Below, in pieces: positions 35,846 through 44,739 of a stretch of DNA of 64,000 nucleotides (positions are counted from its first letter, which is position 1; every line of letters starts with the position of its first letter). The DNA is from DATJHM01 sp963777355. Its GTDB lineage: Bacteria; Chloroflexota; Ktedonobacteria; Ktedonobacterales; Ktedonobacteraceae. Position numbers and translations under genes: made by a program. The stretch is taken from contig CAVZQK010000044.1 of the NCBI GenBank assembly GCA_963777355.1, positions 1 to 64,000 of the forward strand, read 5' to 3'. The notes beneath the pieces were generated by a model that did no database searches, was not told where the DNA came from, and saw only the letters and a list, made by a program, of their open reading frames with translations.

Positions 35846-38679
35846 ATGAAATGTCCGAATTGTGGTACTGATAATCCGGCTGGTGAGGATTTTTGTACGA
35901 ATTGTGGGTTCTATCTGAAGGCGGCTCCTCCTGCCCCGATGTCGAATAGTGGTACCTTTTCCACCGCTACAACTACATCGGGGGGACCAATCAGTGGCAC
36001 CGGAACCGGTAATTCACGCTCTCTTAACCCCAATACGCGCCTCCAGAATGGTCGCTATGTGGTCGATAAGATTCTCGGCGAGGGTGGTATGGGGACTGCT
36101 GTCCTGGCTCGTGATACACGTGTCTCGAATAAGCTTGTCGTTATCAAAGAGTTGGTTTCAGATAATACTGATCCGGTCAAACGTCAGGAAGATGTGAATA
36201 ACTTTGAGCGTGAGGTGGCAACGCTCGCTACTATCGATCATCCTCTGGTCCCTACGGTGACCGATAGCTTTCAAGAAGGCGCACGCTATTTCATGGTGCA
36301 GGAGTATGTCCCTGGCGAAAATCTTGAGCAGCATATGGAGCGTGTCAATCAGCCGATGCCTGAGCGCGAGGCCCTGACCTACATCTCTCAGGTGCTCGAT
36401 ATCCTTGAATACCTCGCGCAACAGACACCCCCGATTGTCCATCGCGATATTAAACCCGCTAATATTATTATCGGCGCTAAGGATAAACGCGCTCGCCTGG
36501 TCGATTTTGGTATTGCCCGCGCCGATGTTGCGAAAAATGCTAAGCGCAAACAGACTTCCGCCCTGGGTACTCCCGGCTATGCCCCTCCTGAACAATATCA
36601 GGGGAATGCTGATGCTCGCTCTGATCTCTATGCCCTGGCCGCTACTCTGCATCATCTGCTGACGAACCGCGATCCTCGCAATTATCCGCCTTTTAGCTAT
36701 CCTCCGGTTCGCTCTCTCAATCCGCAGGTCTCGAATGAAACAGAACGCCTGTTAAATAAAGCTTTGCAGATTGATGTGACAAAACGCTATCAAAGCGCTT
36801 TTGACATGAAGCGCGAGGTGGATCAAACTCTGGCCGATGAATTTGGCTTTTCTGGCGATACCAGCACGTATGTTCTTGGGAACTCAGGCGCGATGACGGC
36901 CCCTCGCCGTACTCCTCAATCTTCCCCTTCCCAACCAACCTCTGGTGCCAATACTACTGTGGGGAGAAATATTGCTGCTCGCAATATTCCGCACCACCGC
37001 CACCACCACCTTCTGTGTCGCCTCGCCAACCCGCTAGCTCGCCGTTTCAGGCTGGTATGTATGCCCAGCCCCCTGCCCAGCCACGGCGCAGCAGCAATAA
37101 TAATGGGCTGGTTCGCAATTTTATCCTTTTGCTCCTGGTGTTTGCTATAATTGGGGTGGTCATCTTTTTCGCTCTGCAAAAATCAAATTCTGGTACGGTC
37201 AATACTGGACCTGGCTCCTCTCCTGTAACTCCCACTGCTGCAAGTAGCGGAACCATTCCGGTCTCAAGCGGTGGCGAAGGAACTATCACTGTCGGCGGTC
37301 AGTTGATTGGCTTGAGCGCCGGTTCATACGCCTTCGACACTAATCGAGGCCACGGCACTCAGAAACAACAGGCTTCTGATACGCTTCGTGGCGGTGATTA
37401 TAGTAGTGCCGTTTCCCTCTGGGATAGCTACCTGGTTCAGGATACCAATGATGCTGAATCTCTGATTTATGTGGAAGATCAGCGCGTTATCAATAGTGGC
37501 GCAAAATATATCACTCTGGCGGTAGGAACGATGCTGACTGGCGATGCTGGCGATATCCAGGTTGGCCGCGATAGCCTTCAAGGGGCATATATTGCTCAGA
37601 AGGACTTTAATGCAAGCGCAGGTCAGCATGGGAATGTCCTCATGCGTCTGCTTATCGCGAACTCTGGTGGCACTGCCCAGCCGCTACTACAGTCGCAAAT
37701 GCTATCGTCAGTGCACAAAAACAGGATCCCTCGATCATTGGGGTGATGGGCTGGCCCTACAGTGGCCTGGCCGAAAATGCTATTCGTGTCTTAGCCGCCG
37801 CCCATATTCCTATGGTCTCGCAGACCGCTTCAAGTACTCAACTCACAAATATCTCTCCCTACTTCTTCCGTGTTGCTCCCTCAGATAAGTCTCAGGGACA
37901 GGTCGGCGCTACTTATGCCTTCAGTACTCTGAAAGCGAAAAATGTCGCCGTTTTCAGCGACCCCAGCGATTCTTATAGTAGTAGCCTGGCTGCTGGTTTT
38001 AGCCAACCCTTCCAGAACGAAGGCGGCAATGTCGTCCAGGAAACCTATACACGCAGTGATGCTGCCAGTATCCAGAAAGCTGTGCAAGCCGCTTTGAGCA
38101 GTACTCCTGCCCCCGACCTCATCTACTTCGCTGGCTATTCGGTGGATGTAAGCAATGTGCTCAACGCCATTCCGGCCAGCTCAAAGATTATGGTTCTGGG
38201 TGGTGATGCTCTCTACAATCTCGGTGGCTACTCTGGTCGTACCGGTCTGAGCCGTCTGCGTTTTACCGCCTTTGCCTATCCCGATGAATGGGGCGTTTTA
38301 GGCTATGGTTCTCGCCAGCCAGCCTTCTTCAGCGAGTATGGTACTACCTTTTGATCCTAATAATAAGCATTCCAAAGGCACCTATGGTTTTCAACGTCCC
38401 TCGTACAACGTCCTGCTCTCCTACGATGCTACGCTTACGATGCTAACAGCCATTAGCAACGCGCTCAATGGCGGCAAGACCACCCTGACCGGCCCTGACC
38501 TGCAACAGGCCCTGTCTCAGATTCAGGGTGCAAAAGCCGTCCAGGGCGTAAGCGGCCAGATCTCTTTCTCCAGCAGCGGTGACCCCTCCCAGAAGGCTGT
38601 CCTCATTCTCGCAGTGAGCGACCAGGGCTTCTTCCAGATGTTGCCACAACTAGGAGCAGGCAATTTCCTCGTCTCCTAA
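35846..38679 (+). pseudogene. Second zinc-ribbon kinase / TM / binding-protein receptor, with three frame breaks
   Basis: Same architecture as the preceding gene: zinc ribbon (CPNCGTDN, CTNCG), intact kinase (GEGGMG, VVIKEL, VHRDIKPANI, DFG), Pro-rich linker, TM helix (FILLLLVFAIIGVVIFFAL) and LIVBP-like domain. The frame changes at three points: about 36930-37005, before PPPPPPSVSPRQ; about 37676-37684, where SGGTAQP in one frame must join AATTVANAIVSAQ in another; and at 38349-38352, where TTTT replaces an expected TTT (FFSEYGTTF then DPNNK). As it stands only the zinc ribbon and kinase half (up to 37150) would be translated intact. Sequence on both sides of every break is conserved, so either the sequence is faulty or the gene has only just decayed. 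The repaired length is about 940 residues. Confidence 0.85.
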
Positions 38680-38695
38680 TCCTTTTCTAGCCATC

Positions 38696-38726
38696 TGTGG
38701 GGGCGAGCAGTTCTCTCGCCCCCACA
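38696..38726 (+). terminator. Terminator-like hairpin after the second receptor kinase
   Basis: A perfect 12-bp GC-rich stem (TGTGGGGGCGAG with its complement) around a 7-base loop, 16 bases after the stop codon; no T-run follows. Confidence 0.65.
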
Positions 38727-38733
38727 GAATCCC

Positions 38734-38845
38734 GTAGGGTCGGCTGTTGATCTCTGACCGCCTAGCCGCCCCCCATCTGCCCTCGATCGTAGGGTCGGCT
38801 GTTGATCTCTGACCGCCTGCCGAATCCTCTCGCCCCATGCCAATG
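38734..38845 (+). repeat. Two tandem GTAGGG dispersed repeats
   Basis: Copies start at 38734 and 38789 (period 55). Both contain GTAGGGTCGGCTGTTGATCT followed by CTGACCGCCT. The first is preceded by ACAGAATCCC, also found before the copy at 20697. The remainder of the 38846-39180 gap is AT-rich and shows nothing else I can name. Confidence 0.8.
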
Positions 38846-39195
38846 TTCATCCCATTGCCATGTTCTGTGACCACGCACCAAGCGCAGTACGCGAAATATA
38901 GCCGCTATACTCTATTTCTCCTCTCGCTTGAAATAACTAAACTCGAAATTATCACCGCCCCCTTGTAACAATTTCTGTAACCCATTCGTGTTTAAAGTGA
39001 ACCCGTGAGATTAATTACTAACCAATCGAGATGTCTTGTTTTGCTTTCGCTGTCCATTCGACGAAAGAAATGAAAAAATTGCGCATACTGTTTGCTTTAT
39101 TGCTTTGAAGCGATAGTAGTCTAGTCTACAAAACGCCAAAGCGCCGAAGCATTGATATTCGCTTTTATATCTTTTTAGAAGGAGGATTGCTTATC

Positions 39196-39990
39196 ATGAC
39201 GATGACTGAACGTGCTACTGTTGTAGGTGTTTTTAACACCCGTGCTCAAGCAGAGAGCGCAATCAACGATCTTCGTACTCTTGGGTTTACAGATAAACAG
39301 ATTGGCTATATTGTTCGCGATACCGGCTCTGCTCAGGATACTGCTGCCCCGGCTGGTTCTCATGCCGAAAGTATTGCTACTGGCGCTGTCGGCGGCGGTG
39401 TTCTTGGAGGTGTATTAGGCGCAGCCGCCTCGTTGCTAATTCCTGGCTTTGGTCCTGCTATCGCTGGTGGTATTCTTGCCGCTACTCTGGGCGGTGTTGC
39501 AATTGGTGCTGCCGCTGGTGGCTTGATTGGTGCCCTTACTGAACTGGGCGTGCCAGAAGAAGATGCCCGTTACTATCAAGGCGAATTTGAGGCGGGACGC
39601 GTCCTCGTGACTGTCCAGGCTCCCGGCCACCAGCAGGAGGCTCTGGAAGCTCTTCGCCGTAATGGTGCCTATGATGCTAGCACCCGCAACAATCCAGGGA
39701 CCACTAGAGATCCCGCATATACTACTGCCGGACCTGTAGCTGGTGCTGTAAATCCGGCAGGAACCAACTACGATCCCACGAATACTACGAACCCGGCGGG
39801 AACTACCTACGATCCCACAAATACGAATACTACTAATACTACAAATTCAGCGGGACCGATAGCCAGCACGATAAATCCGGCGGGAACTAGCTACGATCCC
39901 ACGAATATTAACGCCCCTGCCACGCGTCAGACGACGAACGATGATCCTACCCTTCGTCGTCCATACGACCCTACAGACGTAAGCAGATAA
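39196..39990 (+). CDS. General-stress-type glycine-zipper protein with NPAGT repeats
   Basis: 264 residues from ATG 39196 (SD GGAGG, 10-base spacing). The first 50 residues (ATVVGVFNTRAQAESAINDL, GFTDKQIGYIVRD) match the heat-induced/general stress domain of the YflT type. A long Gly/Ala-rich segment (about 65-115) contains glycine-zipper repeats expected to pack in or on the membrane. Then comes EEDARYYQGEFEAGRVLVTV, typical of the same family, and a low-complexity tail with three copies of NPAGTxYDPTN plus Thr/Asn-rich spacers. Such proteins are abundant stress proteins in many bacteria; the mechanism is unclear. No sigma-B site was recognised. Confidence 0.8.
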   Translation: MTMTERATVVGVFNTRAQAESAINDLRTLGFTDKQIGYIVRDTGSAQDTAAPAGSHAESIATGAVGGGVLGGVLGAAASLLIPGFGPAIAGGILAATLGGVAIGAAAGGLIGALTELGVPEEDARYYQGEFEAGRVLVTVQAPGHQQEALEALRRNGAYDASTRNNPGTTRDPAYTTAGPVAGAVNPAGTNYDPTNTTNPAGTTYDPTNTNTTNTTNSAGPIASTINPAGTSYDPTNINAPATRQTTNDDPTLRRPYDPTDVSR

Positions 39991-40023
39991 TTCCCTACAG
40001 ATGAAATCAGCTCTACACAAATC

Positions 40024-40053
40024 TCGTAGGGCTGATCGGTTTATCAGTCTCTT
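40024..40053 (+). repeat. Divergent GTAGGG-type repeat
   Basis: CGTAGGGCTGATCGGTTTAT then CAGTCTCTTG; TGAT and ATCA pair around CGGTTT. It resembles the diverged copies at 4685 and 47784. Confidence 0.4.
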
Positions 40054-40058
40054 GTAAA

Positions 40059-40106
40059 CATCAAGAACCCCACCTGGATTACTATTCCGTGGTGGGGTTC
40101 TTGATG
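40059..40106. terminator. Strong bidirectional terminator
   Basis: A 16-bp perfect stem (40059-40074 with 40091-40106) between the convergent stress-protein and DUF167 genes. Its right half overlaps the last codons of the DUF167 gene. Confidence 0.8.
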
Positions 40107-40351
40107 AATCTTTCCCTCACTTCTTCAAACGTCAACCCATCAATTTCAAGCGTTTTTAAGCGGCTCGTGGCACCTCGCACAATGCGAATACTGCGTTTTG
40201 GCAATGCCAGCCGCTCCGCCAATAGTGCAACCAGAGCTTCATTCGCCGCTCCATCCACTGGCTGCGCTGTCAGTCGGACGCTAAGCATCTCGTTTTTCCA
40301 CTCTATGGCATTTCTGCCACTTCGTGGGATGACGCGTACCGCCATCCTCAT
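40082..40351 (-). CDS. DUF167 family protein (YggU-like)
   Basis: 89 residues: MRMAVRVIPRSGRNAIEW at the start, then the family core LTAQPVDGAANEALVALLAE and IVRGATSRLKTLEIDGL. YggU/DUF167 is a small alpha/beta fold of unknown function that recurs next to yggT and yggS in many bacteria; the same order (yggS, one inserted gene, yggT, yggU) is kept here. The stop lies inside the terminator stem. It begins 6 bases after the YggT stop, in one operon. Confidence 0.85.
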   Translation of the reverse strand: MRMAVRVIPRSGRNAIEWKNEMLSVRLTAQPVDGAANEALVALLAERLALPKRSIRIVRGATSRLKTLEIDGLTFEEVRERFIKNPTTE

Positions 40352-40357
40352 CGACTG

Positions 40358-40630
40358 CTACCAGCCACTCGGCAACGCCTGCAAGAGCAACGTCTGCATG
40401 GTGATAAGCAGAAAGAAGGTGACGATAAATGAAAGGTCAAAGACCCCTACCGGGCGCACAACCCGCCGCACTGGCTCAATAAAAGGATCTGTAATCCTGG
40501 CTAGAAAACGAATAATCGCATAACGCTCATCTATACGGAACCAGGAAGCAACAACCCGAATCAACATCGCAAAGATGATTATTCCTATCCCATACTGAAC
40601 TATGATATACATAATTCCCATTATTGTCAC
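40358..40630 (-). CDS. YggT family integral membrane protein
   Basis: 90 residues with two hydrophobic helices (about 8-25 and 65-85) and the family segment SWFRIDERYAIIRFLARITDPFIEPVRRVV between them. YggT proteins are implicated in cell division or membrane homeostasis (Ylmg in cyanobacteria and plastids), and their genes commonly sit by yggS and division genes. Operon partners here are DUF6391 and yggS upstream and DUF167 downstream. Confidence 0.85.
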   Translation of the reverse strand: MTIMGIMYIIVQYGIGIIIFAMLIRVVASWFRIDERYAIIRFLARITDPFIEPVRRVVRPVGVFDLSFIVTFFLLITMQTLLLQALPSGW

Positions 40631-40652
40631 TCCAATGCAATCTTTTACTGGC

Positions 40653-41150
40653 TTATTGATCGAATGTGGTGCGCACAGTAATAAAGGTCATACCAAACAT
40701 CTGGTGCCGACTGATGTCGGTAACACGCGCCCCAGGCACTTCGGGAAGTGTCGTAAAGTGTTTTTGCATATATTCTCCCACAGGCCGGGCCGAACTCCAA
40801 CCTGCTAGCGAGGCTGCCGCCGCTGTCGCTACGCGTGTACGCGTGTTACTGGTTGCCAGGGCCAGCAAGGTGCCAATTGTTACTATCGAAACCCCTACTG
40901 CCAGGTTGGTTCCACAGTTAGGATGAATTGCCAACTCTGCCTCTCCTGCTTGTAGACGCTGAATGGCCTCATCAATGGCACGCCGCAGCAGCCCCAGGTC
41001 TACATCCCCAAAAATGATAAAACCATCACTGCTCGAACGGGCACTGGCGCTTAGCTCTGGTACCATTCCGCTCAAGATGGTAAAGGTTGCATGTTCTATC
41101 GCATGATTCTGCCGGACGCGCCGTCCGAGGAGAATATCCTCAATTTTCAC
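40653..41150 (-). CDS. DUF6391-like protein
   Basis: 165 residues from GTG 41150, which follows AAGGAG and lies just past the YggS stop (41167); the longer open frame to 41237 overlaps yggS and has no start signal. It contains RQNHAIEHATFTILSG, SSDGFIIFGDVD, and ELAIHPNCGTNLAVG, the pattern of the DUF6391 family seen in Chloroflexota and cyanobacteria, with a probable metal-site-like HxxEH near the N-terminus and HPNCGTN in the middle. The C-terminal half is hydrophobic (about 95-130). Function unknown. Its position between yggS and yggT is unusual. Confidence 0.65.
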   Translation of the reverse strand: MKIEDILLGRRVRQNHAIEHATFTILSGMVPELSASARSSSDGFIIFGDVDLGLLRRAIDEAIQRLQAGEAELAIHPNCGTNLAVGVSIVTIGTLLALATSNTRTRVATAAAASLAGWSSARPVGEYMQKHFTTLPEVPGARVTDISRHQMFGMTFITVRTTFDQ

Positions 41151-41166
41151 TTTTTCTCTCCTTCGT

Positions 41167-41892
41167 TCATTGGTTTTTCTGAACTCTTTCACCAAAGATC
41201 GCTCGCCCAACCCGGACGATGCTGGCTCCTTCTTCAATTGCTACTGTATAGTCGTCGGTCATACCCATCGAAAGATGTTCCCAACGACTCTCTGGTACTT
41301 CTTCTTGTAGCCACTCACGTAACTCTCGCAAGGCGCGAAAGACTGGGCGTACCTCTTCCGCGTTCTGAACCTGCGGGGCCACGGTCATTAATCCCTGGAC
41401 TTCCAGTCCTGGCAACGCTACAATCTGACGTGCTACTAGACCTGCCTCGCTCACGGCTACTCCTGTCTTGCTCGCCTCTCCGGCAACATTTACCTCTAGC
41501 AAGACCGCTAAGCGTTTTCCTTCTCTGCTCGCCTGCTGACTGAGACTCTGGGCCAGATGCAGACTATCAACACTCTGGACACTCTCAAATAAACTTGCGA
41601 CTCTGCTCGCTTTGTTCGTTTGAACGTGCCCTATCATGTGCCAGTGGAGTCCCTGAGGATGGAAATCCGCAATCTTTTGTTGCGCCTCCTGGACACGGTT
41701 CTCTCCAAAGTTCGTTACCCCTAGAGTATATGCTATTTTTATGAGTTCGAGGGGCTTGGTTTTAGAAACGGCAATAAGTGTGATCTCATCTGCTGAACGC
41801 CCCACTCGTTCTGCTGCCTCGGCAATCCGTCCGCGAACAGAGGCAAGATTAGCCGCTAGATCCTTTGCTTGACTAGCTGCATCACTATTCAT
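41167..41892 (-). CDS. YggS-family pyridoxal-phosphate homeostasis protein
   Basis: 241 residues from ATG 41892 (an upstream TTG at 41928 is also open). It has the fold-type III PLP-binding signature ITLIAVSKTKPLELI with the Schiff-base Lys, NFGENRVQEAQQK, HWHMIGHVQTNKA and the C-terminal LSMGMTDDYTVAIEEGA. PLPBP/YggS binds PLP and keeps vitamin B6 and amino-acid pools in balance; it has no known catalytic activity. The yggS-yggT-yggU arrangement is conserved in many phyla. It starts 46 bases after the YfiH-like gene. Confidence 0.9.
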   Translation of the reverse strand: MNSDAASQAKDLAANLASVRGRIAEAAERVGRSADEITLIAVSKTKPLELIKIAYTLGVTNFGENRVQEAQQKIADFHPQGLHWHMIGHVQTNKASRVASLFESVQSVDSLHLAQSLSQQASREGKRLAVLLEVNVAGEASKTGVAVSEAGLVARQIVALPGLEVQGLMTVAPQVQNAEEVRPVFRALRELREWLQEEVPESRWEHLSMGMTDDYTVAIEEGASIVRVGRAIFGERVQKNQ

Positions 41893-41938
41893 CAAAGCTT
41901 TTCTCTTTTTCTCAGAACCTCTTCTCAAGAACTTACTA

Positions 41939-42871
41939 CTATGTACGTTCGATCCCTATCTCTGGTTGAAGGTCGCTACCTCTTTTTAGCTGAATGACGA
42001 CTGGAAATCTCCCCGTCTTCCCTTGCTCGCCCCGATGAGAAAAGAAACGCTCTTTATTGCAACTGGTGCATATATTGGCAACTTCAATATGTTCTGGCCG
42101 TATACCTGCCATTAGCAACTGGTTGCGATGCGTTGCCTGGAGATCCAGCCGCAGACTCTGCCTATCAGGAAGCTCTTTTGTGCTGAAGACCGCCGATTCG
42201 CGCACCCGTTTTCGATACTCTTCCGCAACTGGCCTCTCTTCAAATTCACGCCTCATGCAAAAAAGATCTTGTAACTCCTCCCCAACCTCGTAACAACAGG
42301 CTCCAATCGTCGGTCCAATATTCGCCAGAATATTCTCTGCCCGGCTCCCAAATCGCTGCTGCATTGCCTCTACGGTTGCAAGCACGATCCCTCTGGCGGT
42401 ACCCCGCCATCCTCCATGCGCAATCCCTATTGCCTGCACGATTGGATCATAAAAGACTATCGGCGTGCAGTCGGCAAACGAGAGCGCCAGCGCTATCCCA
42501 CGCTCTCTCGTAATCAGCGCATCCCCTTTGTGAATCGTCTCCGGTGTCCAGGCCTGTTCCCAATAGGATCGCTTTCCCCAGTCCGTACGCCATTTATTGC
42601 CGGCGTCAAGAACACGCACATCTACTCCATGCACTTGCCAGAGCGTAACACACTCTTGTGGCACAATACCCAATGCCTCAAGTACCATCTCCCGATTGCG
42701 TGCCACTGTCACATAGTCATCTTTTCCACTCAGTGCCGAGGCGTTCAGCCCCGCATATACCCCTTCGCTATATCCACCCTGCCGTGTAAAAATTCCGTGT
42801 ATAACCTCTCCATAGGAGCGTAACTGCTCAAATTGCAGATATGCCAGCGCTCCATGCTCTTGTTCGATCAA
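41939..42871 (-). CDS. YfiH/LACC1-family purine-nucleoside phosphorylase (polyphenol-oxidase fold)
   Basis: 310 residues if it starts at TTG 42871, which follows GAGGGAGC by 6 bases. The frame stays open to 43276 but the added part translates the GTAGGG-type repeats and is not credible. Zinc ligands are in TLWQVHGVDV (His), FADCTPIVFYD (Cys) and IAHGGWRGTARG (His). GIFTRQGGYSEG marks the N-terminus of the domain and IGPTIGACCYEVGEEL a later conserved loop. LACC1/YfiH proteins phosphorolyse purine nucleosides and deaminate adenosine. The gene is first in a run with yggS, DUF6391, yggT and DUF167; its start is less certain than its identity. Confidence 0.8.
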   Translation of the reverse strand: MIEQEHGALAYLQFEQLRSYGEVIHGIFTRQGGYSEGVYAGLNASALSGKDDYVTVARNREMVLEALGIVPQECVTLWQVHGVDVRVLDAGNKWRTDWGKRSYWEQAWTPETIHKGDALITRERGIALALSFADCTPIVFYDPIVQAIGIAHGGWRGTARGIVLATVEAMQQRFGSRAENILANIGPTIGACCYEVGEELQDLFCMRREFEERPVAEEYRKRVRESAVFSTKELPDRQSLRLDLQATHRNQLLMAGIRPEHIEVANICTSCNKERFFSHRGEQGKTGRFPVVIQLKRGSDLQPEIGIERT

Positions 42872-43050
42872 GATAGCTCCCTCATCTCGTCTGCGTAAAT
42901 TCAGCCCTATTGTAACATATTCCTCTGACCCCTTTCCCTTCTCCCCCGAAAGAAGAGCTAGGGAGCGCTCTCTCCCGGACCCCTTCGAGAAAAGACAAAA
43001 AAACGAGCGCCACGAGACTTCGTAAGGACGGGCTTCTAAGGATGGGCTTC

Positions 43051-43225
43051 GTAGGGACACCATGCAGCGTGCAGCCAGCGTTCCACGGCAGAGAAGCTCC
43101 TCGCCCGCACGCGAAATCGTGTCCTGCTCGCCCTGCGCTCCTCTTGCCCCACAGAGAAGCTCCTCGCGCACGCGAAATCGTGTCCTGCTTGCCAAGCGAT
43201 CCTCTTGCCCTGCAGACAGGCTACG
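43051..43225 (+). repeat. Second dispersed repeat type with 63-bp direct duplication
   Basis: It starts GTAGGGACACCATGCAGCGT and carries two copies, at 43089 and 43152, of a unit containing CAGAGAAGCTCCTCGC and ACGCGAAATCGTGTCCTGCT. A related copy lies at 50318-50400. The 5' GGACA... and the 3' ATCGTGTCC are near-complementary ends. The block sits between the YfiH start and the LCP stop and is translated in the open extension of the YfiH frame. Confidence 0.7.
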
Positions 43226-43256
43226 AAAAGAGATCCGGGAGAGGGCGTCGTCGCAT

Positions 43257-44387
43257 TTATTGCCCCGACCCAACATTACAACTTTGTGTCATATCCCCTA
43301 ACGCAAAGATCCGATTAACTACGGGCTGAATATTCGTGCACTGGGGAATAATGACGCTCTGATCAGAACCAGCGGCTGCATCAAAAACATTTGCGTAACT
43401 GCCATAATTCTGCGCCCCATTCCCCGGCCCAAGCGTCACCTTCTGGATAGATCCACTATTCATTGTCCGCGCAAAATTGGCAAAAGCCAGAATCTCCTGT
43501 TCGTTTAGATCGGTATAGACCTGCCCTGAAAGGTCCTTCAGGAGTGCCTGAAAGTTATCAACGACATTTGTTACATTCAATTTCTGCTTCAGTGCCTCTA
43601 AAACCTGCTGCTGTCGTTGTGTACGCCCGATATCCCCGATCAAATCTGCATGGCGTGAACGTACATATTGCAGGGCCGCTGTTCCATTCAAATGCTGAGG
43701 ACCCGGAGCCAGGTAGAGCCTCTGGTAGGCATTTGGATCATTCGTATTGCTCTGCTTGCCCGTATCATTAGGATAGTTATCATCCACCAGCGGATGAATC
43801 ACATTTACATCCACTCCACCCAACGTATCAATGACTTTCGCAAACCCATTCAGTCCAACCCACCCGTAGCGATCAATCGGAATACCATAATCCTGCTCAA
43901 TTGTCTGCTCTGCCACCCGTACACCATTCTCAAATGAATTTCCCTGGATTGCTCCATAAAAAAAGGCCTGATCGATCTTATGCATCTGGCTATTCCCTGC
44001 CACCTTTACCCATGAATCGCGGGGAATTGAGACCATCTGAATACTATTGTTTGCCGTATCGACATGTACTACCATCATGACCTGCGTCAGGACCACCGGA
44101 AATGTATACTTGTTATCATTATCGCTCCCCAACAGCAGAATATTCCATGATCGCCCCGCAATCGTACCAGAAGAGGCCCCATTCAGCCCCTGTCTATTGC
44201 CCACAGGCCGGATAAAGCTCGCAAGGGGATCATGCACATTCGTATAGTAGAAATAATAGACAATCCCAAAAACGATGCTCACAACAGCCAGAAAAAGCGC
44301 AAAGATCCCCAATGCTATGCGTATAGGACTTCTTCTCCTATACTCTCTCCCCCATCTATTCCCTGCTGGTTTTATCTCTCTTCTCAT
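43257..44387 (-). CDS. LytR-CpsA-Psr (LCP) family cell-wall ligase
   Basis: 376 residues. One N-terminal TM helix (about 20-45) is followed by an extracellular LCP domain: WNILLLGSDNDNK, VVHVDTANNSIQMVSIPRDS, the basic motif, VGLNGFAKVIDTLGGVDV, NGTAALQYVRSRHADLIGDIGRTQRQQQV. The Asp and Arg residues of IPRDS, RSRH and GRTQRQ are the family's pyrophosphate-lipid-binding residues. LCP proteins transfer secondary wall polymers from undecaprenyl-PP to peptidoglycan, so their presence fits a monoderm or wall-glycopolymer-bearing cell. It ends 386 bases from the YfiH start and is transcribed alone or as the first gene of that run. Confidence 0.9.
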   Translation of the reverse strand: MRREIKPAGNRWGREYRRRSPIRIALGIFALFLAVVSIVFGIVYYFYYTNVHDPLASFIRPVGNRQGLNGASSGTIAGRSWNILLLGSDNDNKYTFPVVLTQVMMVVHVDTANNSIQMVSIPRDSWVKVAGNSQMHKIDQAFFYGAIQGNSFENGVRVAEQTIEQDYGIPIDRYGWVGLNGFAKVIDTLGGVDVNVIHPLVDDNYPNDTGKQSNTNDPNAYQRLYLAPGPQHLNGTAALQYVRSRHADLIGDIGRTQRQQQVLEALKQKLNVTNVVDNFQALLKDLSGQVYTDLNEQEILAFANFARTMNSGSIQKVTLGPGNGAQNYGSYANVFDAAAGSDQSVIIPQCTNIQPVVNRIFALGDMTQSCNVGSGQ

Positions 44388-44739
44388 CAATCATTCTACC
44401 TGGCTAGTGCTTTATCAATCTTCGTAAAACGTCGCTCAGTATTCTAGCATAGTAACACTTTTTGCTCTCTGATGAAACAAGAAGATCCTCATAAAACACT
44501 ATGAACCCTCAAGAAATCACTCACTATGTCTACCAGAATACTAGCTTTACAGGTTTTGGCATGCTAAACTACAGCTGATTTTGTATGCATACTATGTGGA
44601 AAATAGTAACTTTTTCTTTCGCAAGATATGAGATGTGAGCGGGCAAAGGTAGTAAGGAAGGTGGCTACTCTGGCTTTCTCTTGCCAGATTTATGTTAATG
44701 GTACAATAATTGCGAACTATCTAGATGGGAGAATTTTTT

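Noticed and set aside
42872..43276. Open extension of the YfiH frame by about 135 codons
   Set aside because: Most of it translates the second-type repeat, and the YfiH fold begins at about GIFTRQGG. It has no separate start signal.
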